Shown: one piece after another, positions 1 to 6,642 of the stretch | Numbering within the stretch: the stretch's first letter is position 1 | How the letters are laid out: every line of letters starts with the position of its first letter | Source: JBEKYD01 sp049509915 | GTDB lineage: Bacteria > Acidobacteriota > Terriglobia > Bryobacterales > Bryobacteraceae | Reading direction: 5' to 3' | Assembly: GCA_049509915.1 (NCBI GenBank) | Contig: JBEKZL010000160.1 | Location: forward strand, 1 to 26,189 | Length of the DNA: 26,189 bases | Notes under the pieces: model-generated | Database searches by the model: none | Told to the model about the DNA's origin: nothing | What the model saw: only the letters and a program-made list of their open reading frames with translations | Made by a program: the position numbers and the translations under genes

Positions 1-1334
1 GTTCGGCACGATCACCCATCCGGTATCGTTCGCCTTCGGCTGAAAGATGGCCCGCCGGTTCACCGCGCCAGCAAGACAGAGCACCATCACCACCGCCGGG
101 TAGTCCATCGGGACTTGCATACGTTCCGTCACGTCGGCTACAAGGGGACGGAAGGAATCCGGGAGAAGGTCTTCGGAGAAGGCTTCCACGGGCGGAAGTT
201 CGCTTTGGATCGGTTCCGGCTTCGGCCAATCGTCCGCCGCTTCCGTGCGCGCCTGGTGGCGCGGTTCGTCTTCCACCAGTCCCCACCGCACCCGCCGTTC
301 GGAGAGAGCCGCCGTGTCCATCGGCGCCGCCGCGTCGGTCAATTCCCGGAACCGCTCGAAGGTGCCGCCCGCGTCCCGCCAATCGGTAACGTCACCCTTC
401 GCCGGCAAGCCGGGAAGTTCCACGATGCGGACGGAAGCCGCCACGCTTAACAGAGCACCCGCAACCGCCGCCGCGTGCTTGCGGCCCGGTTCGTCATTGT
501 CGGGAAGGATGACGATATGCCGGCCCCGGAAGTAGTCCGCCCATCCCGCGTACAAGGTGCTGTTGCCGGACCCGCCCGGATTGCAGGACGCCACCAGCCC
601 CCAACCTTCCAGGGTGTGAACGTCTTTTTCCCCTTCGGGAAGATAGACGGCTTCGGCATTCAGCAACTTCGGAAGCCGGTAAGGAACGCGCGGGCAGACC
701 CGGAAGCGATACTCCGCGCCGTCGTAGTCGGTATAGTCCGCCGCGCGCCTCCAGGTGGTCTTCCCGGTTGCGCGCGCCGCCCTGTCATCGGGAAGGTACT
801 TGCCGGCATCCAACCCTACCACGATGCCGCCGGCTTCAACTCCGCCGGTCCGCTCCGGGTCGGTGGTGCCCGCCGCCTCAACTCCGCTCGGACGGACTTG
901 AATGAAGGTCTTCGTCCCGTCCGGCTTCAGGTAGCGGACAACCTCGAAGAGAAGGCTTCCGTCCCGATCCACATACGGGTAGCGCGCCATTTCCCGCCAC
1001 CCGCCCGCCGTGTTGGTGGATTTCGTAGTTTTTGTAGGTGTCGTGCCCGCGGAATTGGCATTCGTGCGGGTGCCGTTGTGCCGGTGTTCGGGTCCGATCG
1101 GAAGTCCCCGCCCGTCAGATCGGCTTCGAGTTCCAGAATGTCCCCGCCGCGTCCGCAGGTGGAATGACAGAACCACCGCCCGGTGTCCGGGTCCACCGCG
1201 AAGCTATCGTTCTGCCCCTGATGGATCGGACAGGCGCCGCGCCACTCCGCCGCGCGCCCTTGCTTCAGGTGCGGGACGCGCGCCGCGTAGTAGGTGGAGA
1301 CTTCGCCCGGAGTGAATTGGATGGCGCCGTTCAT
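1..1334 (-). CDS. Mobile-element DNA primase: CHC2 zinc finger, TOPRIM, start of DUF3987 (frameshifted, partial)
   Basis: Replication primase/helicase-type protein of an integrated element. From the ATG at 1334 (GGAGG four bases upstream), a CHC2-type zinc finger is visible: CPIHQGQNDSF followed by WFCHSTCGRGGDILELE. In another frame from about 1080 to 1 there is an uninterrupted continuation. It has a YPYVDRDGSLLFEVVRYLKP segment, a TOPRIM core (VYLPEGEKDVHTL, then HIVILPDNDEPGRKHA, then GLPAKGDVTDW), and a DUF3987-like beginning (DYPAVVMVLCLAGAVNRR). In known relatives these domains are one polypeptide, so I read this as one gene with a single net -1 shift somewhere in 1030-1130. No stop interrupts either frame around the switch. 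The gene continues past the left edge. Its ATG overlaps the stop of the small upstream gene (ATGA), which indicates translational coupling. Whether the shift is a mutation, an assembly error or recoding cannot be decided here. Confidence 0.8.
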
Positions 1335-1561
1335 TCCGCCTCCGCTTGGAGGATTTCTCCAAGGTGGTGCCAGAGTATCTGAAGGCCCAGCCGCATTACT
1401 CGCGGGTCTTTCGAAGTCATGGCTTCGCGGTAAACCATCGCCAACTGACGAAGGAAGCACTTCGTCTCAGAGGGAAGGGACGGTACAATCGGGAAGGTCC
1501 ATTTGATTTTGTAGAAGGCCCAGCGGTTCGCACCCGCCGGGCCTTTTCCGTTGTGCGGCAT
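1331..1561 (-). CDS. Small hypothetical protein between excisionase-like gene and primase
   Basis: A 76-residue protein of no family I recognise. It starts one base after the stop of the upstream HTH gene, with GGAGG nine bases before the ATG, and its TGA overlaps the ATG of the primase. That tight spacing on both sides is the main support for it being real. The C-terminal half (from LRQLAMVYREAM to HHLGEILQAEAE) looks helical and amphipathic; the N-terminal half is basic and low in structure. It may be an element-specific accessory replication factor, but this is only inferred from position. The true start could be the internal Met at LAMVYREAM. Confidence 0.5.
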   Translation of the reverse strand: MPHNGKGPAGANRWAFYKIKWTFPIVPSLPSETKCFLRQLAMVYREAMTSKDPRVMRLGLQILWHHLGEILQAEAE

Positions 1562-1562
1562 C

Positions 1563-1781
1563 TTATCGCGCCTCCGCCTGGTGCCCGCCGCCCGAAGGAC
1601 GGGATTCGAGCCATGCCGAAATGTCTTCGGCCTTATAGCGGACCGCCGCGCCGATCTTCAAATACTTTGGACCCTGCCGAAGAAGCCGCCACCGCCGGAC
1701 GGACGCCACGGACAAGCCTGTGATGCGCGCCACGTCATGCTCATTCAGGAGTGTTTCAAGGGTGCTGTTTACAGTTGCCAT
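1563..1781 (-). CDS. AlpA/excisionase-like helix-turn-helix protein
   Basis: A 72-residue DNA-binding protein of the MerR-like HTH_17 / excisionase type. The visible core is LLNEHDVARITGLSVASVRRW (residues about 11-31), followed by the typical wing RLLRQGPKYLKIGAAVRY and KAEDISAWLES. Such proteins act as recombination directionality factors or as regulators of element genes. It is the first gene of a three-gene minus-strand run leading into the primase, as in many phage-like and integrative elements. AAAGGA lies a few bases before the ATG. Inverted and direct repeats sit just upstream (1796-1813), including a second copy of the nonamer that spans its own start, so autoregulation is plausible. 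I see no integrase next to it. Confidence 0.85.
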   Translation of the reverse strand: MATVNSTLETLLNEHDVARITGLSVASVRRWRLLRQGPKYLKIGAAVRYKAEDISAWLESRPSGGGHQAEAR

Positions 1782-1870
1782 TTAGTCCTTTCTCGGGTGG
1801 CTCAGTTGCCACCGCGAATCAAGGATTAGGCATCCCGCTTAGCGGGCATCAAGGCGGGAGAAGGCGGGAG
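1772..1870. promoter_or_regulatory. Repeat-rich control region upstream of the excisionase-like gene
   Basis: The nonamer CAGTTGCCA occurs at 1772-1780 (over the start codon) and at 1803-1811, 31 bp apart, about three helical turns. The second copy is inside a perfect 6-bp inverted repeat, GGTGGC at 1796-1801 and GCCACC at 1808-1813. A second small hairpin (CCCGC/GCGGG, 1834-1846) and a perfect tandem decamer AAGGCGGGAG (1851-1860 and 1861-1870) follow. These are direct observations. An operator or iteron role is an inference from position. Confidence 0.35.
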
Positions 1871-1881
1871 GGCGGGAAAAT

Positions 1882-3051
1882 CTATCTTGGGACGGTCAAT
1901 TTACTCAGTCGTGCAAGAAACTCTGACGGTTTGAGTTTGAGAATCCCATTGAATTTGATAATTGAGCCGGACGAAGCGCGCCTGTTTTTCTGGAACCGCT
2001 CGAATTGAGTCGCCTCTTTGTATCCTGCCACGCGCCAAATGTCGGTTCGAGTGATGCGCCGGCCCGTTGCCGTCAGCACGGATTCAATGAAACGGTCCAC
2101 TTGCGCGCGCGCTTCGGTTACTTGCCTTTCCTTCGGCGTGGTATCGGTGGTGCATTCACCTTGCGCGCTGTCAGCGGATATCGTTTCCGGCGGTAGCTCA
2201 CGAAGCAACCGCCGGAGGTCATCACGGACCCCGTGGAAGGGTTGAGCCAGGTTCTTCACCTCTTCGGCATCATCATCGAAAGTGATTGCCAGACGTTCAC
2301 AGCTTGCCCGCCATGATGAAGTGACTTCTTCCAAGAGTTCCGCCGATTCATCCCTGAAAGTCCGCATGGCTTCATCCCCGCGCAGGCCCCGATCAATCAC
2401 GTAGTTGGCTTCCAACAGGGCAAGGTCGTAGGACAACCCGGCAATGGCGAAATTGAGTTTCTCGTGCCTGTTCGCCCAAGCCATCCCCTCACGCGCCAAC
2501 CGTTCGCAGTTCGCAATCAAAATGTGATATCCCTGCCAAACATGCGCCTTCCAGTAGTCCAACTCCGCCTTCACGTCCGGCGTCGGTTCATGCGAATGGT
2601 CGTAAAGCCAGTAGCCGAACGGGTAACGGTCCCGGTGAAGGTGGGTGTCCCTACGGGTGATAGCGGAAAGATCGCCGTGGGAATTGGATGACGCCCGGAA
2701 TTCGGTTTCGAGTAGCGCCCAAGTGTCTTCGGTCTTCGAGTCACTGGCTTCACGAGAGCGGGTCCGCTGTTCAGCGCAGTATTCCGCCGATGCCTCAAAA
2801 GCGTGCTTCAGGCGCCAATGGTCGGAAGCGTACCGGGTGGTTCGCCGGTGCGTGTGGAAGCCATGTACTAGGTTCAACCAGAAATCGGCGGCCTCGGCCT
2901 GGTCGGTGAAGCGCTTGGAGAGAGCAACCACACCCCGCCTTGCTAATCGCCGGAAGGACTCCCGCACCGCTTCAGGTTCATCGCCACCGCCCAGCAGATT
3001 CCATGCGGGATCATAGCTCAATTGAATGGATTCGTTCGGCTGATTTGGCAT
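1882..3051 (-). CDS. Hypothetical protein, mobile-element cargo
   Basis: A 389-residue protein that I do not recognise. It is soluble and mostly helical, rich in Arg, Glu and Ala, with no signal peptide or membrane segment. It has many aromatic and His residues between about 70 and 190 (HGFHTHRRTTRY, DTHLHRDRYPFGYWLYDHSH). The C-terminus (TGRRITRTDIWRVAGYKEA, then FQKNRRAS and FNGILKLKPSEFLARL) resembles a small helix-turn-helix or winged-helix segment, so DNA binding is possible. The start at 3051 is supported by GGGAG five to six bases upstream. It lies about 100 bp upstream of the excisionase-like gene on the same strand, between that gene and the putative attachment site. It is likely carried by the element; the function is unknown. 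Confidence 0.75.
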   Translation of the reverse strand: MPNQPNESIQLSYDPAWNLLGGGDEPEAVRESFRRLARRGVVALSKRFTDQAEAADFWLNLVHGFHTHRRTTRYASDHWRLKHAFEASAEYCAEQRTRSREASDSKTEDTWALLETEFRASSNSHGDLSAITRRDTHLHRDRYPFGYWLYDHSHEPTPDVKAELDYWKAHVWQGYHILIANCERLAREGMAWANRHEKLNFAIAGLSYDLALLEANYVIDRGLRGDEAMRTFRDESAELLEEVTSSWRASCERLAITFDDDAEEVKNLAQPFHGVRDDLRRLLRELPPETISADSAQGECTTDTTPKERQVTEARAQVDRFIESVLTATGRRITRTDIWRVAGYKEATQFERFQKNRRASSGSIIKFNGILKLKPSEFLARLSKLTVPR

Positions 3052-3181
3052 CGCTCCCTTTGCGATTCCCTGGTGGAGTAGCCGCCCCTGGGTAGGGTGC
3101 CCAGCCTTCGCCCCGGTTCATGACGCCGGAACTAGGCGGCCAAACCCAAACATATCATGTCTCGATTGTTGCGGCTTCCAG

Positions 3182-3332
3182 TGTGGGGACTTTTGTGGGG
3201 ACACCACTTAAAACCGCTTGCGGTTGCCTTCCAAATCGTGGGCAAGCGTGAGCAACCGCCCGCCCGAAGGCGCGTTTCATCTGTCGCGTGGAAGCTATTG
3301 CCATTGAGCAAGTTAGAGTAACGTGTGGGGAC
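3182..3332 (+). repeat. Three direct copies of TGTGGGGAC
   Basis: Exact nonamers lie at 3182-3190, 3194-3202 and 3324-3332, all in the same orientation. The first two are 12 bp apart, about one helical turn. Arm-type sites of tyrosine integrases are short direct repeats of this kind near the crossover site, so this may be the arm region of an attachment site. No integrase is seen to support it. Confidence 0.4.
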
Positions 3333-3377
3333 CGTTCGCAAGGCCGTAAGTAATTGGAAATACAGCCACTTAGGTAG

Positions 3378-3420
3378 CTGTTAACCGAAGGGTTGTACGT
3401 TCGAGTCCGCTGAAGCACCA
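3378..3420 (+). other. tRNA-like 3' end, possible attachment-site remnant
   Basis: The stretch looks like the 3' half of a tRNA: CTGTTAACC (Asn-type GTT anticodon loop context) at 3378-3386, the T-loop motif GTTCGAGTCC at 3399-3408, and an end in CACCA at 3416-3420. The arms do not pair: the T-stem halves mismatch, and no partner for the acceptor strand occurs within 80 bases upstream. It is about two bases shorter than a normal tRNA 3' half, so it is not a functional tRNA. A 3' fragment left at the far end of an element that integrated into a tRNA gene would look like this, and the intact copy would lie left of the window. Degeneracy keeps confidence low. Confidence 0.35.
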
Positions 3421-3504
3421 CCGCAAGATCGGCGGGGCGCACGGCCATGACCGCGCTGCGAGCTACCTTTCAATTGCGCGGCTGCTTTTCCACGCGTGTC
3501 TGTT

Positions 3505-3536
3505 TTGACACGGGCAGCGGGAAGAAAAAGTAAAAC
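3505..3536 (+). promoter_or_regulatory. Weak candidate promoter upstream of the transpeptidase gene
   Basis: TTGACA at 3505-3510 is a perfect -35 hexamer. The best -10-like match is TAAAAC at 3531-3536, with a spacing of 20 bases, which is longer than usual. The TTGACA is also the 3' arm of a 6-bp hairpin (CGTGTC/GACACG, 3495-3512). It is suggestive only. Confidence 0.25.
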
Positions 3537-3602
3537 AAATCAGCGAGTTATGGTTTGGTCGCGCCACTGCATAGAAGAGAGATCGTACGGAGGAATCGGA
3601 CG

Positions 3603-4035
3603 ATGCTCTCGCGGGTCGCGGAACGGCAGATTAGAAGGATGGCCGCACTTACCAGCACGTTGCTGTTGGCCACGGCGGAGGCTTTGGCACAGCAGGAGCA
3701 AGGCGGGGGTTCGCGGCGGATCGTGGTCAGCATTCCGGATTGCAAACTGGCAATTCTGGAATCGGGCAAAGTGGTCAGGATTTATCCCACCGCGGTGGGA
3801 GCGGTGGGCTCGCCCAGTCCGGCGGGCTGTTTTGGGTTACGGCATTCACGGCACCAATGCCCCGGCATCGATCGGGCATAACGCATCGCACGGCTGCATC
3901 CGGATGCGGAATCGGGACGTGGAGGAATTATTCGCAATGGTTTCGGTGGGTGACGAGGTCGAACTATACGGCCGGCGCTCGCCGGAACTGGATGCAGTTT
4001 TCGGGGTGGAGACGGTGGCTGCGGGAACGCAGTGA
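3603..4035 (+). pseudogene. L,D-transpeptidase (YkuD/ErfK family) with internal deletion and frameshift
   Basis: Remnant of a periplasmic L,D-transpeptidase, which cross-links peptidoglycan or anchors proteins to it. It starts at ATG 3603 with GGAGGA eight bases upstream. It has a signal-peptide-like N-terminus (TSTLLLATAEALAQQ) and the family's first strands (RRIVVSIPDCKLAILESGK, then TAVGAVGSPSPAG). Then the frame changes. The second frame resumes with GYGIHGTNAPASIGHNASHG and CIRM, including the conserved His and the catalytic Cys (codon 3895), followed by DVEELFAMVSVGDEV. The roughly 35-40 residues normally between these blocks (the N-P-x-G-x-R-W-x-G-L region) are missing at a junction near 3825-3835, and the two halves are out of frame. 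Deletion plus frameshift indicates a genuine pseudogene rather than a base-calling error. It is the first chromosomal gene after the element junction. Confidence 0.85.
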
Positions 4036-4060
4036 AGGCAGGAGTTGGCAAAAAGTTAGG

Positions 4061-4142
4061 AGGCGGAAGGTAGAAGGGAGAAGAAGACGGAAATCGCAGA
4101 GCTTTGATGATTCTATCTTCTGTCTTCTACCGTCCGTCTTCT
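4061..4142. repeat. Purine/pyrimidine palindromic intergenic repeat
   Basis: A purine-rich strand (GGAAGGTAGAAGGGAG at 4065-4080, running into AGAAGACGGA at 4082-4091) is followed by a pyrimidine-rich counterpart. The counterpart contains CTTCTACC and then TCCGTCTTCT at 4133-4142, the exact complement of 4082-4091. RNA from it could form a long imperfect hairpin between the transpeptidase remnant and the next gene, so it may serve as a terminator. It looks like a dispersed intergenic repeat, but no second copy is in this window. Confidence 0.5.
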
Positions 4143-4164
4143 GCGTTCTCGGAAGGATTTGCTT

Positions 4165-4305
4165 ATGTCGAACGGACTCGAGAGCACGCTCGGATGCATC
4201 CTGATGGCGGCGGTTTCCTTGCCGCTATCGTTCTACCTGGCGCGGGGATGCCTGCGCGGGGTGTTGCGTCTGCTCAACGGGAGTCAACGCCGCGATGTGC
4301 TATGA
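4165..4305 (+). CDS. 46-residue single-pass membrane microprotein
   Basis: A small gene with ATG at 4165 and a strong GGAAGGA ribosome-binding site about eight bases upstream. The protein has one hydrophobic helix (CILMAAVSLPLSFYLARGCL) followed by a basic tail (RGVLRLLNGSQRRDVL). Its TGA at 4303-4305 overlaps the ATG at 4302 of the next gene (ATGA), the same coupling seen elsewhere in this cluster. The function is unknown. The good ribosome-binding site, membrane segment and exact overlap make it more credible than a chance frame. Confidence 0.6.
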   Translation: MSNGLESTLGCILMAAVSLPLSFYLARGCLRGVLRLLNGSQRRDVL

Positions 4306-5498
4306 TCGCAGCCGTGAAGGGCTGGCACGCGGTACTCGCCGCAGCGTGTATGCTGTTTCCGGCGAGGGGTTTGGCGGCCGACGATGCGGCCGGGGCCGCG
4401 CGCGAACTGGCGGCGAAGACAGCGCTTTTTGCGGGTGTGGGCGCCACCATCGCGGTCTCGTTTCGCAATCTCTCTTCGTTGGGCCAAGTGCCACTGGAAC
4501 AGACGCGAACCGGCTATGAAGCCGCGTTGCGGCAGGCAGGCATGCGGTTGGGCGAGGGCGGTACGGTAGAAGCCCGCGTCTCGCTCTCTGAAAACGGATC
4601 GCAATACCTTCTGATCGCGGATCTACGCAAGGGCGACGAGCGGCAAGCGGCGATAGCCGCGTGGAGGCGCGGCGTCGGCGCGAAACCAGCCGGTGCGGCG
4701 GCCTGGATCGAGCGCAAAGTGGTTTGGGAGCAGGAGGAGCAGGTTCTGGATGCCGCCTTTCCCGGGGACGCCATGGTTTTGCTGGCGCCATCCGGGGTAG
4801 GCATTTATGCCAAACGCGGCGAGCGGTGGGAGCAGCGCCGGCTGCTGCGCATTTCGTCCTCCCGGCCCTGGCCTCGCGACCTGCGCGGCCATCTGAGTTT
4901 CCAGGGTGCAGCTTTCCGCGCCTTCCTGCCGGGCGTGACCTGCAGCGGCACGACCGAACCGGAGGCGAGCATGGAATGCCGCGCGGGTGAGGACCCATGG
5001 AGCCTGGAATCGGCCGGCGGCATGGGCATGTCCGCGTACTTCGCAGGCGGGCGCAATTACTTCGCCGGCCGCCTCGCAATTGGGAGCGGAGCGACACGTA
5101 GCGGGCCACCATTCTATTCGGCGGCGGCGGTGGCGGGCGACCAGCGCCAGCCGGTCTGGCTGCTCGCCCTCGTCAACGGAAGAGCGCAAGTCGTGGATGG
5201 CGCATTCAGCGTGCTGGCCGAGATCGCCGGGTGGGGTAGCGATATCGCGTCGGTCGAGACCCGCTGCGGAACGGGGTACCAGGTTTTGGCGACTCAATCT
5301 TCCGACGCCAACGACCGCGACGCCGTTCAGGGCTATATCTGGAAAGGCGGGTCGATGGCGGCGGCGACCGCGGCAACGCCCTTTCCCGGACCGGTGACTG
5401 CGTTGTGGGCGAAGGGAGGCATCGCGGTAGCGGTGGCGCGCGACTTGGAAACGGGGAATTACGTCGTCTATGTGCTCACCGTGGCTTGTGAGGGGTAA
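4302..5498 (+). CDS. Secreted protein of unknown function
   Basis: A 398-residue protein with a signal peptide (HAVLAAACMLFPARGLAADD, cleavage likely after GLA-A) and no further membrane segments, so probably periplasmic. The segment ALFAGVGATIAVSFRNLSSL (about 48-67) and the following residues to about 110 read like an alpha/beta domain. The remainder (LLAPSGVGIYAKRGERWE, later VLALVNGRAQ-like and VQGYIWKGG strands) suggests repeated beta-strands, possibly propeller-like. Two Cys pairs are likely (CSGTTEPEASMEC and the late ETRC...VACEG). No family is recognised. I chose ATG 4302 because it begins the signal peptide and overlaps the upstream microprotein stop. A longer frame from 4104 would run through the intergenic repeat. 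It lies directly upstream of the binding-protein/kinase genes. Confidence 0.75.
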   Translation: MIAAVKGWHAVLAAACMLFPARGLAADDAAGAARELAAKTALFAGVGATIAVSFRNLSSLGQVPLEQTRTGYEAALRQAGMRLGEGGTVEARVSLSENGSQYLLIADLRKGDERQAAIAAWRRGVGAKPAGAAAWIERKVVWEQEEQVLDAAFPGDAMVLLAPSGVGIYAKRGERWEQRRLLRISSSRPWPRDLRGHLSFQGAAFRAFLPGVTCSGTTEPEASMECRAGEDPWSLESAGGMGMSAYFAGGRNYFAGRLAIGSGATRSGPPFYSAAAVAGDQRQPVWLLALVNGRAQVVDGAFSVLAEIAGWGSDIASVETRCGTGYQVLATQSSDANDRDAVQGYIWKGGSMAAATAATPFPGPVTALWAKGGIAVAVARDLETGNYVVYVLTVACEG

Positions 5499-6642
5499 GT
5501 GGGACAGGCCTCCAAGCCTGTCTTCTTCGGTCGGCCGACAGGCCCGGAGTCCTGTCCGGGCAGGCGGAACCGCCGGCCCCATCAAGATCGGTGCAAAACT
5601 GTGGAAGCTCCAGAGACGGCCCGGGAAGCCTGTCCTACTTGCCCTACTGATGATAATCCTGCCCCTGGCGGGCTCCACGCGGGCGGCTACGCGGCCGCGC
5701 TACGGAGGCGTGCTCCGGGTGGAGATACGGGAGAGCATCGAATCGGTGGACCCGCCCAACAGCGGCACGGGATTGGGGGATTTGATGGGCGCGTTCTCGA
5801 TCACCAGCTGGGAAGCCGGGCGGAGGGCATCCTATGCGGCGGACAATAACGCTCCCGGCGGGCGCCCGTTCGTGGACGCGGTCGAAGTCCAGATGGGGCG
5901 TCCGCTACGCGAGCAATCGATCGACCTGGAAGTGGGCAAGGCGGACGTCATCGAGCTCGGAGCCGGCGAACCGCGGCGCGGCGCGGGCGGGCGGAAAATG
6001 TGGATATCGGCGCCGGTGCGAATGGTGGCGCTGGTGTTCGGCCCGAGGGTGGAGGACGCGCGCATCCGCGAGGGGTTAGCGCTGGCGGTGGACCGCACCG
6101 CGATTCTGAACGTGCTGCTGCAAAGGCAGGGCGAAATTTCGGGAGCGCTGCTGCCGCAATGGATTTCCGGCTACGCGTTCCTATTCCCGTCGGATAGGGA
6201 CCTGGGGAGGGCGCGGGCGCTGATTGCCGCGGCTTCGCCCGGCGCCCGCAGCCTGTCGCTGGGAGTGGAAGATGCCAGCCTTCGCGCCATGGCGGACCGG
6301 GTAGCGCTGAACGCGCGCGATGCCGGCCTGGCGGTGGCCACGGCTCCGCGAACCAATGCCAGTGATGTGCGCCTGGTGGAAGTCGAGGTCGCCGCCAGCG
6401 ATCCGGCCAAGGCGCTGGCTGCAATTGCCGCCGCGCTGGGGCTGACCGCGCCGGCACATATGGAGAGCACCGAGGCTGTGTACAACGCCGAACGGGCCAT
6501 GCTGGAAGGGTTTCGCGTGGTCCCGCTGTTTCATCTGCCGGACGTGTACGGCGCCGGGCCGCGGGTGAAGGGCGGCGTGGGCATCTCGCCGCTGGGGCAG
6601 TGGAAGTTCGAGAACGTGTGCCTGGAAGGCGACCGGCCATGA
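5470..6642 (+). CDS. Shortened family-5 extracellular solute-binding protein
   Basis: A periplasmic protein of the oligopeptide/dipeptide-binding family (SBP_bac_5), here with no permease genes nearby. Recognisable parts, after a signal peptide (KPVLLALLMIILPLAGSTRA), are RPRYGGVLRVEIRESIESVD, then FSITSWEAGRRASYAADNN, GGRPFVDAVEV, LEVGKADVIEL, LALAVDRTAILNVLLQ and GALLPQWISGYAFLFPSD. Family members are usually 500 or more residues. The roughly 130 residues normally between the 'SVDP' strand and the 'GAF' block are absent, although the frame is intact. The start is unresolved: ATG 5470 is the longest choice and GTG 5488 is possible. ATG 5650 cuts into the signal peptide's hydrophobic core. 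The 5' part contains palindromic repeats. The stop overlaps the kinase ATG (ATGA), implying coupled expression and probably a sensory role. Confidence 0.7.
   Translation: MCSPWLVRGKWDRPPSLSSSVGRQARSPVRAGGTAGPIKIGAKLWKLQRRPGKPVLLALLMIILPLAGSTRAATRPRYGGVLRVEIRESIESVDPPNSGTGLGDLMGAFSITSWEAGRRASYAADNNAPGGRPFVDAVEVQMGRPLREQSIDLEVGKADVIELGAGEPRRGAGGRKMWISAPVRMVALVFGPRVEDARIREGLALAVDRTAILNVLLQRQGEISGALLPQWISGYAFLFPSDRDLGRARALIAAASPGARSLSLGVEDASLRAMADRVALNARDAGLAVATAPRTNASDVRLVEVEVAASDPAKALAAIAAALGLTAPAHMESTEAVYNAERAMLEGFRVVPLFHLPDVYGAGPRVKGGVGISPLGQWKFENVCLEGDRP
5503..5556. repeat. GACAGGC/GCCTGTC palindromic repeats
   Basis: Two adjacent hairpins are visible: GACAGGC (5503-5509) with GCCTGTC (5516-5522), and GACAGG (5537-5542) with CCTGTC (5551-5556). 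A further arm, AAGCCTGTCC, follows near 5626-5635, and a similar CCTGTC/GACAGG hairpin occurs at 13362-13379. They look like members of a dispersed REP-like family. They overlap the ambiguous 5' end of the solute-binding-protein gene. Confidence 0.6.

Larger units (their letters stand above)
3052..3602. other. Gene-free element/chromosome junction region
   Basis: No convincing gene is present in these 550 bases. Short open frames exist on the minus strand, but I recognise no domain in them. One ends with VPTKVPT, reminiscent of some integrase C-termini, but nothing upstream supports an integrase. The region holds three direct TGTGGGGAC repeats, a tRNA-like 3' end and a candidate promoter for the transpeptidase gene. 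Confidence 0.6.

Noticed and set aside
475..1167. Plus-strand 230-residue open frame over the primase
   Set aside because: It is a shadow of the TOPRIM coding frame on the minus strand, with no domain or ribosome-binding site.
3345..3420. A functional tRNA-Asn gene
   Set aside because: The T-stem and anticodon stem do not pair, the 3' half is about two bases short, and no 5' acceptor strand is found upstream. It is kept only as a tRNA-like remnant.
3155..3448. Integrase C-terminus on the minus strand (frame ending VPTKVPT...)
   Set aside because: No tyrosine-recombinase catalytic motif (R-H-x-x-R or Y) is seen in the open frame. The VPT repeats simply translate the TGTGGGGAC direct repeats.
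4623..5678. Long minus-strand open frame opposite the secreted protein and solute-binding protein genes
   Set aside because: It is Arg/Pro/Ala-rich with no domain and is a shadow of high-GC coding sequence on the plus strand.
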